A stretch of DNA of 55,735 bases from Abditibacteriaceae bacterium (GCA_019239895.1 JAFAZH010000044.1:1-55735), one strand, 5' to 3'. Positions 36,203-46,719 are shown, counted from the first letter of the stretch. Numbers and translations: made by a program. The notes: generated by a model not told the origin, from the sequence alone.

Positions 36203-37516
36203 ATGCCATCATTGGATAACCATAGCACTTCCCATCAACCTGCCTTTCCCCCGAATAATCCCCACGACCATTTATCAAAAAGACAATCTTATCATTCATA
36301 TAAAGAGCGTGTGAGTCTAACTACTTGCGCTCCCAGTGCTGATGATGCTGAAGTCGTGCGCCGCACCGAAGAAGTTATCACGCGGCTGGATAACTACGGC
36401 CAGGGGTTGCACCATGCCCGCACCATTGCCGTCAAAATTAATGCTGGCATCCACCGCACGGGCCGCGAACAGGGCAAAATGGTGGAGTTGACCGACCCAG
36501 CGGTGATCGAAGGCACCATTCGCGCTTTGCGACGTGTCACGGATGCGACGATTCTGATTGGCGATGCCCCGACGGATGGCGATGCCGCAGGACTGTATAA
36601 CGAACTGGGCTTGCCAGCACGATTGGCTCGCTATCCTAATGTGCATCTGCTCGACTTTAACGCCAGCGAGTTGTGCGAGATTGAGGTCACCCATCCCGAT
36701 CCGATGTTTCGCCGCTACAGTTTGCCCCGCGAGGTTGTGGAAGCGGATGCGGTTGTTTCCATCGCCAAGATGAAAGCTCATGCCAGCATGGGCTGCACGC
36801 TTTGCATTAAGAATCTCTTTGGTTGGATGCCCACCTCCATCTACGGCGCACCGCGTATGTACCTGCACGACCGCCTGATTCGTCTCCCCCGCGTGCTATC
36901 CGATATAGCGCAGTGGACACGGCCCGCCTTGAACGTCATTGATGGCATTGTAGCGCGTAGTAAATGCGAATGGGGTGGCGAGACGCTTACTCCCGGCGTC
37001 TTAGTGGCAGGCACCAATATTGTGGCCACTGATAGTGTCGGGGCGCGCGTTATGGGCTTTGATCCCAACGGTGATTACCCGGATCACCCTTTCTTCTACC
37101 GTCGCAATGCCATTAAGTTAGCGGCCCAGGCGGGATTAGGGCCGAACAGTGCGGAAGAGATCGAAGTGCTTGGCCCCACCCCGGAGGACGTAGCCACTCC
37201 TTTTCAAGTGGATCGTTACAAGGGCAACACCCAGCGCGACGAGCAACTGCGGCGTGGCGCGGAATGCGTGGCCCGTTATCGAGAGCAACAGAGTGCATTA
37301 GCCGAGCGTTTTAATGGACGACATCTCGCTCTTTTCGATGGCGAAGTGCTATGGGATGGGCCAGATATGCAGTCTATGCAGCGATTGGAACATGAAAGCG
37401 GGCGTGGTTGGCAAAACGCTCCTCAATTCGTCGTGCGCTGCGTGCCGCCAGAGGAAGAAATTGAGCAGTTCGACTGGTATGATGTTGAAGCGTCACGCCA
37501 ACTGGCTTGTGCTTAA
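36203..37516 (+). CDS. DUF362 domain protein
   Basis: This 437-residue protein has the DUF362 pattern: IAVKINAGIHRTG, LIGDAPTDGDA, DAVVSIAKMKAHASMGCTLCIKNLFG and VLVAGTNIVATDSVGARVMGFDP. The Lys-rich KMKAHxxxGxTxxIKN segment is the family hallmark. The function of DUF362 is not established; some members are fused to ferredoxins, but no CxxCxxC motif is visible here. In polysaccharide loci such proteins occur beside Gfo/Idh enzymes. The ATG follows a distant AGGAGA. It is 107 bp downstream of the AraC gene, same strand. No signal peptide. Confidence 0.8.
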   Translation: MPSLDNHSTSHQPAFPPNNPHDHLSKRQSYHSYKERVSLTTCAPSADDAEVVRRTEEVITRLDNYGQGLHHARTIAVKINAGIHRTGREQGKMVELTDPAVIEGTIRALRRVTDATILIGDAPTDGDAAGLYNELGLPARLARYPNVHLLDFNASELCEIEVTHPDPMFRRYSLPREVVEADAVVSIAKMKAHASMGCTLCIKNLFGWMPTSIYGAPRMYLHDRLIRLPRVLSDIAQWTRPALNVIDGIVARSKCEWGGETLTPGVLVAGTNIVATDSVGARVMGFDPNGDYPDHPFFYRRNAIKLAAQAGLGPNSAEEIEVLGPTPEDVATPFQVDRYKGNTQRDEQLRRGAECVARYREQQSALAERFNGRHLALFDGEVLWDGPDMQSMQRLEHESGRGWQNAPQFVVRCVPPEEEIEQFDWYDVEASRQLACA

Positions 37517-37601
37517 ACAACACTACAGAATAAAGCTAAGCATCTGACCTGCAACAATACCACTTCAAAGGGCAGATGCTGACTGTTTGTCATAGCCAAG
37601 C

Positions 37602-38189
37602 ATGAATATGCATCAAGTTAAGCGAAATGCCTTCTATTCATTTGCTGTCTTCACTATTGCGGCTACTGCCTCTGCACCTATATGTTCTGGAAAAAAGCGC
37701 CGGTTACAGCCAATAGATGCTCTGCATAACACAACATTTCCGGCAGTTAAACCTACCACGCCACCTAAGTATGTTAGGTATCAACTTTTTATCCCCACTT
37801 ATGATGGCAGGCTCATTAAGCGCATAGAAACTGATCACCACAAATTATTGACTCATGAGGTGCTCAGTGGAAGTGCTTTTGAATGGAGTGAAGAGGCCGC
37901 AACCGAGGCGTTAAAGCGTCTGTTTAAAATTGCGCCTGGTAAGTTTCCGCCTAATACCAAACTCACTTCTGGGGTAAGAGATGTAGGAGGTTATCCTACT
38001 GTAAGCTTTAATCAAGCTTTTGCAAACTCAGCCTGGTGGCGGCACACAAAGCGTGGTCAAGCGGCCCTGAATGCCATCGTGAGAACTGCCGTAGCTACCA
38101 AAGAAGGTGTCTGGACAAGTTCTGATGAATCATCTCTAACAATTCTTGTGAAAGGTAAGCCTGTCAAAAGGTTGGGGTCTTTAACTTGA
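37602..38189 (+). CDS. GerMN-like domain protein, probably exported
   Basis: This 195-residue protein starts with a hydrophobic stretch (AFYSFAVFTIAATASAPIC) that may be a signal or lipoprotein leader; Cys follows at IC-SGKKRR. The C-terminal ~120 residues resemble the GerMN fold: AATEALKRLFKIAPGKFPPN, then SGVRDVGGYPTVSFNQAF and a final SLTILVKGKPVKRLG. GerMN domains occur in spore-germination and cell-surface lipoproteins. No sporulation genes are nearby, so the role here is unknown. Start ATG at 37602; ribosome site weak. Confidence 0.5.
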   Translation: MNMHQVKRNAFYSFAVFTIAATASAPICSGKKRRLQPIDALHNTTFPAVKPTTPPKYVRYQLFIPTYDGRLIKRIETDHHKLLTHEVLSGSAFEWSEEAATEALKRLFKIAPGKFPPNTKLTSGVRDVGGYPTVSFNQAFANSAWWRHTKRGQAALNAIVRTAVATKEGVWTSSDESSLTILVKGKPVKRLGSLT

Positions 38190-38390
38190 GTGCTCCTCTG
38201 CCGGGTTAACTGCTTATCGTCACGCTGAAGGGATAGAGAACATGTCCCATTGGGAACCGCTCCTATCCCATGACCATGACTCGGAGGGAACCTTTGCGGC
38301 TACCAAAGCTTCAAAAATAGTAGCATCGTTTGGTCGCTGTGAAGAGACAGACTAAACAGCTATCTATCCTACTTAACGCCGAGTGCACCA

Positions 38391-41300
38391 TTGAAGCTAA
38401 AATCTTTTTATGAATTATTTGGCAGCGGCACCGTAACGGGTGCCGCTGCTTTAGTTCAACAGGCTGTTTCTGCCCTACCGTCTGCTATCATTGTCCTATT
38501 ACTGGTTGCATTGATGGGCCACCATGCCTGGGCACAGTCAACAAGAGCGCCAGCAACGGAGCCAAACTTCTTTTATTCCGGTGGTAAGGTTCATACTCTT
38601 AAGCCCTCCACCCACTGGGCTGGGGTGCAATTGGCGTCCGGTAGTTCGCCGACACAGGTTATCACGCAATTCAGCACCCGTGGGGGTATCGCCCGCAACC
38701 AGGCGGCGTTACGTTATCAGAGACAAAACACTGTTTTGTTGCCTCTGAACACGCAACCTCAGTCGGTGCGCCAGAACCTGCGGGCACAATTAAAAAAGCT
38801 GCGCGGCGTCCGTCGGGGGGTGCGTGTTTTTGACAATGGCAACTCTCCCTATCCCATTGTTGAAACGGATGAGTTTCTGATTCAATTTCGCGCTGGTGTT
38901 TCATGGCAACAGGCAGCCAGTCTGTTACGCAACTATGGCGCTGTGTTAGGCACGCCTTTGGGGCATTATGCGCCTAATGGCTACGTGGCCCACGTTACTG
39001 ATCCTAACCGCACTGCTACCGGGGTGGCCAACGCACTTTATGGGCAGCGTCAGGTCATCTTTTCCCATCCGAACTTCATCTGGCCAATGCAGCCGCGTTT
39101 CGTGCCCAATGACCCTTTATTTTCGCAGCAGTGGAATCTGCATAACACTGGTCAGGGTGGTGGCACTATCGGTGCTGATATTAAGGCGGAACAGGCGTGG
39201 GATATTACGCGTGGCAGTTCAAGTGTGGTCATTGCGGTCATTGATACAGGCATTGATATTGACCATGAAGAATTTAAAGGTCGCGTGTTAACTGGCTACG
39301 ATGCCATCTTAAAGAACAGTGATCCGCGTCCCAAGGATAATGGCTTTGGCGATGAGAACCACGGCACTGAAGTCGCCGGTTTAGCCCTGGCCGCAGGCAA
39401 CAATGCGCTGGGTATTTCCGGCGTCGCGCCTAATTGTAAATTGCTGCCGATTCGCGCTATTACCAACGACACAACGGACGAGGACATAGCCGACGCTTTT
39501 ACCTTCGCGGTGGATCATGGGGCCTGGGTAATTAACAATAGCTGGGGGCCAGTAGGTGCCAGCGGCGTCCCCCAACCATTGCCCGATGTCATCCGCACCA
39601 GCATTGATTATGCAGTAACGCATGGTCGAGGGGGTAAGGGTTGTGTCATCACCTGGGCTGCTGGCAATACCAGCCAGTCTTCAGAACTTGATGGCTTTGC
39701 CTCCTATCCCAGCGTGATTGACGTCGCGGCTTCCACCAATCGAGACGGCCACTCTTTTTACAGCGACTTTGGCCCTTCTATAGATGTGTGCGCGCCCAGT
39801 AGCGGCGGGACACTGAACGTGACCAGCACAGACCGCATGGGCGCAGTGGGTGATGATCCCGGCAATTATACGGGCACCTTGGCGGGGACTTCCTTTGCTG
39901 CCCCCCAGGTGGCGGGGACTGCCGCCCTGGTGCTTTCGCTAAATCCCAGCCTGACTTACACGCAGGTGCGCGACGTATTGGAACACACAGCGGATAAGAT
40001 TGATACTTCTGGTGGCGCTTACGATAGCAGCGGGCACAGCAATTTATATGGCTTTGGCCGGATCAATGCCTACCGAGCCTTGTTAGCTTCCAACACCACG
40101 ACACCCACCATTACCCTGGTTGCACCGCAGCCGAGTTCTACCATCAGCGGCATCTATACAGTGCGCGCAAAAACCAGCAATGATGCTCTCGTGAAGCGAG
40201 TTGATTTTGCGCGACGCAACCAGAATTCCATTGCGTCGGCAACGCGCACTCCCGCCTTACACATTCCCGATTTTGCTACCATGACGGATACGCAAACCTT
40301 AACCGCGACTGGCCCCATTGAGCACGCTAATATCAAAGTCAATATCACGCACGCTTCGCCATCCGATTTGGTGGTAACTCTCATTGCACCCGATGGCACC
40401 AAGGTCGTGCTCTACAACCATGATTCACTGTCGGCCTTCATCACTGATACCGGTTTATCCATTGACCAAGCCTTGTCACTTACTGGGAAAAAGATAGCAG
40501 GCGCGTGGCGTTTGCAAATTAGCGATACCATTTCCGGTGATACAGGTACCTTAGATACTTGGAGCCTTAATTTCACCGCCGATTGGGTGCCTATCGCCAG
40601 TGTTACCGCACCGGTTAATGGAGAATGGACGGCGCTCTGGAAAACTGGGGTCGGCACCTCCACGCTACCCAGTGTTTACGAAGTGCAGGCCACAGCCATC
40701 ACCGCAGGGGCCAATGCAGTCACCGAAAGTCGCAACGTGACCGTGGCTTCCAATAGCTACAAAATCGCGGGACGAGTGGCTAATAGTTCAAACATCGGGT
40801 TATCTAATGTCACTCTCACCTTAAAGAGCACCTCAACCACATCTTCTGTAACGCGAACCGTGCTGACCAACGCAGTGGGAGATTATGCCTTCACCAATAT
40901 TCCATCTGGCACTTACACCCTGACACCGACACGCACCAGCACTTTCTTTAGCCCAGTGACAAAAACTGTAACTGTCAGCACGGTTGATTTAGCCAGCGTC
41001 AACTTCACTGGCACTGTGGATACGGCTGCTCCTAAAATTACCGTGACGCGCCCTGCCGTGACACCCAACAACCGCTACACAAGTCTGACCACGGCAGCAG
41101 GCACGGTCAGTGATAATGTTGGAGGTTCCGGTGTTGCTCAAGTCACGGGATTGCTCTATCGTTACGCCAATGGCACCACGCCTGCTGGCTACTGGAACGG
41201 CACCGCCTGGACGACCACTTACAACGCAACTACTAATGAAAAACTCGCCATTGGCACCACTACATGGAGCCTATCTTTGCCCAAATTGGTTTCAGGCAAC

Positions 41301-41714
41301 TACTGGTTCCGTGCCACAGCAAAAGATCGTGTGGGGAACCTGGCCAGGTCTACGGTGATAGGCTTTACGATTGTAGCCGCAACCACCACCAAGAGCGTGG
41401 TAGGGCAGACAGCATCTTCGATTAACCTTTCAGCAGCCAGCGCCTCAGCGAAGACAAGCTTAATTCAGCTCAGTTTCACCGGAGCTTTGGATGCCGAGAC
41501 CGCCGCTAACCCTGCCGCTTATCAAGTTCAGATTAATGGGGTTCAAGTTGCAGTGGGAAGTGCAGCCTACTCCACAAGTCATAATCGCGTGACCCTTGCC
41601 CTCCCAGAAAACAGCTTGTATCCTGGTGCAGTTATTAAACTGTCATGGCACGACCTGATAGATACGCAAGGGCATCCCCTGGCGGATAATGCTTATGCTC
41701 TAACGGCTCATTAA
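38391..41714 (+). CDS. secreted subtilisin-like serine protease (S8) with P-domain and Ig-like modules
   Basis: This 1107-residue protein uses a TTG start. The hydrophobic leader (SAIIVLLLVALMGHHAWA) ends near residue 49. A fervidolysin-type propeptide follows (FLIQFRAGVSWQQAASLLRN). The S8 domain has Asp285 in AVIDTGID, His324 in ENHGTEVAG and Ser501 in AGTSFAAPQ, so the triad is complete. A proprotein-convertase P-domain (about 610-725) begins ALHIPDFATMTDTQTL. Next come a carboxypeptidase-regulatory-like module (IAGRVANSSNIGLSNVTL) and Ig-like repeats ending with LVQIQ-type strands. It degrades proteins outside the cell. No dockerin or sorting signal is seen at the C-terminus. Confidence 0.9.
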   Translation: MKLKSFYELFGSGTVTGAAALVQQAVSALPSAIIVLLLVALMGHHAWAQSTRAPATEPNFFYSGGKVHTLKPSTHWAGVQLASGSSPTQVITQFSTRGGIARNQAALRYQRQNTVLLPLNTQPQSVRQNLRAQLKKLRGVRRGVRVFDNGNSPYPIVETDEFLIQFRAGVSWQQAASLLRNYGAVLGTPLGHYAPNGYVAHVTDPNRTATGVANALYGQRQVIFSHPNFIWPMQPRFVPNDPLFSQQWNLHNTGQGGGTIGADIKAEQAWDITRGSSSVVIAVIDTGIDIDHEEFKGRVLTGYDAILKNSDPRPKDNGFGDENHGTEVAGLALAAGNNALGISGVAPNCKLLPIRAITNDTTDEDIADAFTFAVDHGAWVINNSWGPVGASGVPQPLPDVIRTSIDYAVTHGRGGKGCVITWAAGNTSQSSELDGFASYPSVIDVAASTNRDGHSFYSDFGPSIDVCAPSSGGTLNVTSTDRMGAVGDDPGNYTGTLAGTSFAAPQVAGTAALVLSLNPSLTYTQVRDVLEHTADKIDTSGGAYDSSGHSNLYGFGRINAYRALLASNTTTPTITLVAPQPSSTISGIYTVRAKTSNDALVKRVDFARRNQNSIASATRTPALHIPDFATMTDTQTLTATGPIEHANIKVNITHASPSDLVVTLIAPDGTKVVLYNHDSLSAFITDTGLSIDQALSLTGKKIAGAWRLQISDTISGDTGTLDTWSLNFTADWVPIASVTAPVNGEWTALWKTGVGTSTLPSVYEVQATAITAGANAVTESRNVTVASNSYKIAGRVANSSNIGLSNVTLTLKSTSTTSSVTRTVLTNAVGDYAFTNIPSGTYTLTPTRTSTFFSPVTKTVTVSTVDLASVNFTGTVDTAAPKITVTRPAVTPNNRYTSLTTAAGTVSDNVGGSGVAQVTGLLYRYANGTTPAGYWNGTAWTTTYNATTNEKLAIGTTTWSLSLPKLVSGNYWFRATAKDRVGNLARSTVIGFTIVAATTTKSVVGQTASSINLSAASASAKTSLIQLSFTGALDAETAANPAAYQVQINGVQVAVGSAAYSTSHNRVTLALPENSLYPGAVIKLSWHDLIDTQGHPLADNAYALTAH

Positions 41715-41725
41715 AGGTTGACCAG

Positions 41726-41783
41726 TAACAGAATTCCACCCCACCTCAACTTGTTAAGGGCGAAGCGGGGTGGAATTCTGTTA
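41726..41783. terminator. 17-bp perfect inverted repeat between protease and kinase genes
   Basis: TAACAGAATTCCACCCC (41726-41742) is exactly repeated in inverse at 41767-41783, with a 24-nt loop. The stem is very stable and sits 12 bp after the protease stop, so termination or mRNA protection is likely. No poly-T run follows, so it is not a textbook terminator. It could also be an intergenic repeat. Confidence 0.55.
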
Positions 41784-41871
41784 TGGTGGCAGCTATATTG
41801 CCGGTTTTATAGAGCGTTCACCGTGAATCCAATATACTTTTATAACAAACCTAACAAAATAGTAGGACAGC

Positions 41872-44800
41872 ATGAGAGCAGCTCCCCGACCCGCGAATGA
41901 ATCGGGACGCCTTGAGGCGTTACATCGCTATAATATTCTCGATAGCGCGCCCGAAGCCGCCTTTGATGACTTCACCCGCTTGGCGTCTTATATCTGCGGC
42001 ACCCCAATGGCGCTCATCAGCCTAGTTGATGAAGACCGACAGTGGTTTAAATCCAATATTGGCGTGGAGGGAACCGAAACGCCGCGGGACATTTCATTTT
42101 GCGCTCATGCGATCCAGCAACCGGATGTTTTCACTGTCTCCGATGCGCTTAAGGATGAGCGGTTTGCTGACAATCCCTTCGTCACAGAAAAGCCCAAGAT
42201 TCGTTTTTATGCCGGTGCGCCATTAATTACACCAGAGGGTCAAGCCATTGGCACCTTGTGTGTGCTCGATACGGTGCCTAAGAATTTGACGCCCCAGCAG
42301 CGGGAGGCGCTGGAATCTTTAAGCCGCCAGGTGATTGCTCAATTAGAATTACGCCGCAATGTCGCTGCCTTGCACGAGCAGGTCGAGGCAAACGAAAAAG
42401 CGCAGCAGGCTTTGCGCCAGTCAGCGGAAATGTTTTCTAAAGTCTTTGATAACAATCCCATTGGCGGCCTCATCATCACTACGGATACCGGGCGCATTAT
42501 TAATGCCAATGCCTCCTTCCTTCAAATGGTGGGGCAGGAGCGGAATGAAGTCATAGGACATACCTGTCTGGAAGTTGGCCTGTGGGTTAATCCCGACGAG
42601 AGAGCACCCATTATCGAAACGGTGCGACAGCAAGGCTCCTTGCATCACCGGGAAGTCAACATCCATACCAAAACCAAGGAAATCAAACACACCCTGGCCT
42701 CCCTGGAATTAATTCATCTCGATGAGGGCAATTGTATCTTGGTCATGATGCAAGACCTGACCGAGCGACTTCAAGCAGCGGCAGCGTTACATGCGAGTGA
42801 AGAGAAATACCGCAGCCTCGTGGAAAACGCCAGTGACCTAATTTACTGGGCGGACGCCGACGGGTGCTTTGTCTCTTTCAACGCCACCGCTTTGCGCCTC
42901 ACCAAGTATTCCGCCGAAGAACTCACCGGCACCCGCTATCTGGACTTGATTCCAGAAGATTACCGGCGTGCTGCGGAACGCTTCTATGGCCACCAGTTCA
43001 TGCGCCAGATTAAAGACACTTACTATGAATTTCCCTGCACCACTAAAGATGGCAGCATCGTGTGGTTTGGTCAGAATGTGCATCTCTTCATTGAAAATGA
43101 CCAAGTCCAGGGTTTTCAGGCGGTGGCGCGTGATATAACCGAGCGTAAGGTCATCGAACAAGCCTTACGTGAAAGTGAAGAACGGTTCCGCCTCTTTATG
43201 AATAACAGCCCCACCGTGGCGTTCATCAAAGACGAAGCGGGCCACTATGTTTATACCAATCAGCTCATGGAGCGTCTCTTCCGGGTAAATGGAGAGTCTT
43301 TACAGGGCAAAACAGCTTCCGCCTGGCTACCCGCAGAAGAAGCTCAACGCGTGCGTGCCACAGATGAGGAGGTATTAGCCACCAATCGCCCCCTGGAAGT
43401 ATTGCAAATTATGACCCCCCCCGATGGGAGTACACAGTATTGGCTAACCGTTAAATTTCCCCTCAATGATGCCTCTGGCCAGCGTTTTATTGGAGGGGTC
43501 GGCATTAACATAACAGAGCGCAGGCAGGCTGAAGCCGAAGCGATGCAGGCGCGTGATGTAGCCATAGAAGCGTCCCGGCTTAAATCGCAGTTCCTAGCCA
43601 ACATGAGCCACGAAATCCGTACTCCGATGAATGGCATCATTGGCATGACTAGCCTGCTGCTCGATACACCCTTAAACCCGGAACAGGCGGATTACACCAC
43701 AACGATTCGTGAAAGCGCCGATGCGTTGCTGACGATCATTAATGATATTCTCGACTTCTCCAAAATTGAATCGGGCAAGATGCTGCTGGAAATCACCGAC
43801 TTCGATTTGTATTCTGTCGTCGAAGGCAGCGTTGAATTACTGGCAGAGCGGGCGCAGGCTAAGGGTATTGAGTTGGCCTCTTTTGTGGCGGGCGATGTGC
43901 CAACAGCCTTGCGAGGCGACTTTGGACGGTTGCGCCAGATATTAACGAATCTTGTGAGCAATGCCGTCAAGTTTACCGGGCGGGGTGAAGTTGTTGTACG
44001 GGTAACTCAACAAGCCTCCCTTGCCAATCAAGCGGTGCTGCGTTTTGAGGTGACCGACACCGGCATAGGCATTGACTCGGCAGCACAGGCCAACCTCTTT
44101 CAAGCCTTTGCCCAGGCCGATAGTTCCACCACCCGTAAATATGGCGGCACGGGTTTAGGACTCGCCATTTGCAAGCAACTGGTGGAGTTAATGGACGGGG
44201 AGATTGGCGTCCACGGCCAACCCGGACAAGGCTCCACTTTTTGGTTCACGGTGCCCCTGGAAAAGCGCCATCAACTCCCGGCGGCCCAACTGCCTTTGCC
44301 CAATTTTGAAGACTTGCGCATTTTGGTGGTAGATGACAATGCCACCCATCGCCAAATCATGCATGATAGCATTGCCTCGTGGCGTATGTCGTCCACGGAA
44401 GTTGCGAGTGGTAGAGCAGCAGTAGAGACTTTACGTGATACTGCCGCACAGCATCAAGTTTATGATGTAGCATTTATTGATTTAGAAATGCCTGACATGA
44501 ATGGACTTGAATTAGCAGAGGCGATCAAGTCTATTGCTCCGCCTGCAACCACGCATATCGTCGCCCTCACCTGTGTGGGCCAGCGTTTAGACGCGCAGGA
44601 GATGCGGGCGGCAGGCATTGAGTCCCAACTGAGCAAACCCGTTAAACAATCTCAACTCTTCGATTGTATCGCTTCTGTAGTGAATGGAGTACCCTACCCC
44701 AAAGAGGCCACCTCAGACGAGCACCAGCCTGACGAAATGGCCCAGCGCACCCGCCAAGGAGTTGGAACTGCCAATACAGTTCCAACTCCTAAGAATGTAC

Positions 44801-45618
44801 GTATTCTGGTAGCGGAAGATAATCCTGTCAATCAGAAGGTGGCGCTCCGCCATCTCCATAGAATGGGCTACACTGCGGATGCCGTTGGCAGCGGCCTCGA
44901 AGTCCTTAAGTCGTTGGAACTTGTGCCCTACGACATTATCCTCATGGATTGCCAGATGCCCGAAATGGATGGCTTTGAAGCCACCGCCGAAATACGCCGC
45001 CGTGAAACCGGCTCTGCCCATACCACGATTATCGCCATGACAGCCAATGCTCTCAAAGGAGATCGAGAGAAGTGCTTGGCGGCAGGCATGGATGATTACA
45101 TTAGCAAACCAGTCAAAACGGAAGACCTGGCAGCCCTCTTAGAACATTGGGCACCAGCTATTAAGACTCCAGGCGCAGTGTTGACTAACGCCGAACCGGT
45201 TGAGGCAGTAGTGGGCAAAGATAATAGCACACCAGAAGCTGCGCCAGAAGATTATAGTGGTGTCATTGATCTCGCCAAGTTGGAAGACCTCGATACTCTC
45301 AGCGAAACCCCTGAGTCCAGCCTGGTCGTTGAGATGATTGATTTATTTCTACCGGATGTGGACATGCGCTTCGCTGCTCTCCGCGAGGCTTTTGCACAAA
45401 AAGATGCATTGCAGTTAGAACGTATCGCCCACGCCATGAAAGGCGGTGCCAGTCATTTCGGCGCGAAGCGGTTGTTAGAATTCTGCCGTCAATTAGAAAA
45501 GAATGGCCGTGACAACAACTGGGAGGAAGCCATCCAAAACTTACCCCTTCTAGAAGCTGAACTGCCGCGCGTGACAGGGGCACTTCAGGCAGAGAGAGAA
45601 AAACGAGTAGCCAAATAA
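41872..45618 (+). CDS. hybrid histidine kinase (GAF-PAS3-HisKA-HATPase-REC2-Hpt)
   Basis: This 1248-residue protein has no transmembrane segment. Order: GAF (about 20-165, PMALISLVDEDRQWF); three PAS domains (about 185-305, 310-430 and 435-555); HisKA with His580 in NMSHEIRTPMNG; HATPase (RQILTNLVSNAVKFTG, DTGIGI, KYGGTGLGLAI); REC1 with Asp870 in FIDLEMPD; REC2 with Asp1026 in LMDCQMPEMDG; and Hpt with His1187 in IAHAMKGG. All phospho-acceptor residues are present, so a full internal phosphorelay is possible. The final output is probably the GGDEF response regulator encoded 69 bp downstream. The signal is unknown; the GAF and PAS sensors suggest a cytoplasmic redox, gas or ligand input. Confidence 0.93.
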   Translation: MRAAPRPANESGRLEALHRYNILDSAPEAAFDDFTRLASYICGTPMALISLVDEDRQWFKSNIGVEGTETPRDISFCAHAIQQPDVFTVSDALKDERFADNPFVTEKPKIRFYAGAPLITPEGQAIGTLCVLDTVPKNLTPQQREALESLSRQVIAQLELRRNVAALHEQVEANEKAQQALRQSAEMFSKVFDNNPIGGLIITTDTGRIINANASFLQMVGQERNEVIGHTCLEVGLWVNPDERAPIIETVRQQGSLHHREVNIHTKTKEIKHTLASLELIHLDEGNCILVMMQDLTERLQAAAALHASEEKYRSLVENASDLIYWADADGCFVSFNATALRLTKYSAEELTGTRYLDLIPEDYRRAAERFYGHQFMRQIKDTYYEFPCTTKDGSIVWFGQNVHLFIENDQVQGFQAVARDITERKVIEQALRESEERFRLFMNNSPTVAFIKDEAGHYVYTNQLMERLFRVNGESLQGKTASAWLPAEEAQRVRATDEEVLATNRPLEVLQIMTPPDGSTQYWLTVKFPLNDASGQRFIGGVGINITERRQAEAEAMQARDVAIEASRLKSQFLANMSHEIRTPMNGIIGMTSLLLDTPLNPEQADYTTTIRESADALLTIINDILDFSKIESGKMLLEITDFDLYSVVEGSVELLAERAQAKGIELASFVAGDVPTALRGDFGRLRQILTNLVSNAVKFTGRGEVVVRVTQQASLANQAVLRFEVTDTGIGIDSAAQANLFQAFAQADSSTTRKYGGTGLGLAICKQLVELMDGEIGVHGQPGQGSTFWFTVPLEKRHQLPAAQLPLPNFEDLRILVVDDNATHRQIMHDSIASWRMSSTEVASGRAAVETLRDTAAQHQVYDVAFIDLEMPDMNGLELAEAIKSIAPPATTHIVALTCVGQRLDAQEMRAAGIESQLSKPVKQSQLFDCIASVVNGVPYPKEATSDEHQPDEMAQRTRQGVGTANTVPTPKNVRILVAEDNPVNQKVALRHLHRMGYTADAVGSGLEVLKSLELVPYDIILMDCQMPEMDGFEATAEIRRRETGSAHTTIIAMTANALKGDREKCLAAGMDDYISKPVKTEDLAALLEHWAPAIKTPGAVLTNAEPVEAVVGKDNSTPEAAPEDYSGVIDLAKLEDLDTLSETPESSLVVEMIDLFLPDVDMRFAALREAFAQKDALQLERIAHAMKGGASHFGAKRLLEFCRQLEKNGRDNNWEEAIQNLPLLEAELPRVTGALQAEREKRVAK

Positions 45619-45687
45619 CCTAAGAGTAAACTTTAACATTGCAAGGTAGGACAAACGGACGCACTTAAGAAGCTGGGAGAGAAAATA

Positions 45688-46617
45688 ATGAGCGACGAGA
45701 TCAGGCGGAGGGTATTAATTGCCGATGACGATCCGGTGATGAACCGCATGTTGCAGGCGACCTTGCAGAAGATGGGACATGAAGTCATTGTTTGTCTCAA
45801 TGGCGAAATGGCCTGGCAGCACTTGACGGCACCTGATGCGCCGCCAATGGCAATTCTGGATTGGGGCTTACCCGATATGGATGGCATTGAGCTTTGTTGT
45901 AGGCTGCGCCAACGGGAAGATGCACCCTATGTCTATATAGTTCTTTTGACCGCGCGCGGTGAGCGCGATGACCTCATCAAAGGTTTGGAAGCCGGAGCCG
46001 ATGATTACCTGATTAAGCCCTGCGATCTCGAAGAACTCAAGGTGCGCGTGCGCGCAGGCCAGCGTATTCTTGACTTACAATCGAAGTTGTTAATGGCACA
46101 GGCCGCTTTACAGGAGCAGGCGACACACGATGCACTCACGGGCATCTGGAATCGGGGGGCGGTGCTTGAAATGCTACACCGAGAGTTAGATCGGGCACGG
46201 CGTGACCAGCAACCCGTTGGCGTCATCATGGCAGATGTAGACCACTTTAAAAGCATTAATGATAACTTCGGGCACCAAGCGGGAGATGTCGTGCTGCGCG
46301 ACGTGGCCCAGCGCATAAAAACGTGTTTGCGCGCTTACGATGCGGTGGGGCGCTATGGCGGCGAAGAGTTTCTGATGGTCTTACCCAAATGCATGGCCAG
46401 CACCGCCGTAGAAATTGCCGAAAGAATCCGCGCTAACATGGCAAGTCACCCGGTCAAGACAGAGGCCGCAACGATCCCGGCAACGATGAGCCTGGGGGTT
46501 GTCGCCAGTATCGTAGAAAGTGAGATTAATGAGCAGCAATTGATTGGCGCAGCGGACGCTGCATTGTACAAGGCAAAACAATCCGGGCGCAATCGCGTTA
46601 TTATGGCTGAAGGTTAA
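45688..46617 (+). CDS. response regulator with GGDEF diguanylate cyclase domain
   Basis: This 309-residue protein has an N-terminal receiver (VLIADDDPVMNRML; phospho-acceptor Asp58 in ILDWGLPD; Lys in YLIKPCD) and a C-terminal GGDEF domain. The active site is GGEEF at about 224-228, and RAYD five residues upstream forms a standard inhibitory I-site. It should therefore make cyclic di-GMP and be product-inhibited. The ATG follows GGGAGAG. Its place right after the hybrid kinase, whose phosphorelay needs a terminal receiver, makes the two a likely signalling pair. Targets are not in the window. Confidence 0.92.
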   Translation: MSDEIRRRVLIADDDPVMNRMLQATLQKMGHEVIVCLNGEMAWQHLTAPDAPPMAILDWGLPDMDGIELCCRLRQREDAPYVYIVLLTARGERDDLIKGLEAGADDYLIKPCDLEELKVRVRAGQRILDLQSKLLMAQAALQEQATHDALTGIWNRGAVLEMLHRELDRARRDQQPVGVIMADVDHFKSINDNFGHQAGDVVLRDVAQRIKTCLRAYDAVGRYGGEEFLMVLPKCMASTAVEIAERIRANMASHPVKTEAATIPATMSLGVVASIVESEINEQQLIGAADAALYKAKQSGRNRVIMAEG

Positions 46618-46649
46618 GACACCTTACAGAATAGGTATAGATATCAAAA

Positions 46650-46719
46650 GCGGGGCTGGCGACCTCTTTCAATTGAATAGCCTGTGGGGACAACGATTGG
46701 AAGAGGGCGCCAGCCCCGC
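46650..46719. terminator. long hairpin between convergent GGDEF and glycosidase genes
   Basis: GCGGGGCTGGCG (46650-46661) pairs perfectly with CGCCAGCCCCGC (46708-46719). The stem continues inward: CCTCTTTCAAT pairs with ATTGGAAGAGG apart from small bulges, giving about 23 bp. It lies between convergent genes ending at 46617 and 46768 and probably serves as a bidirectional terminator. Confidence 0.65.
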
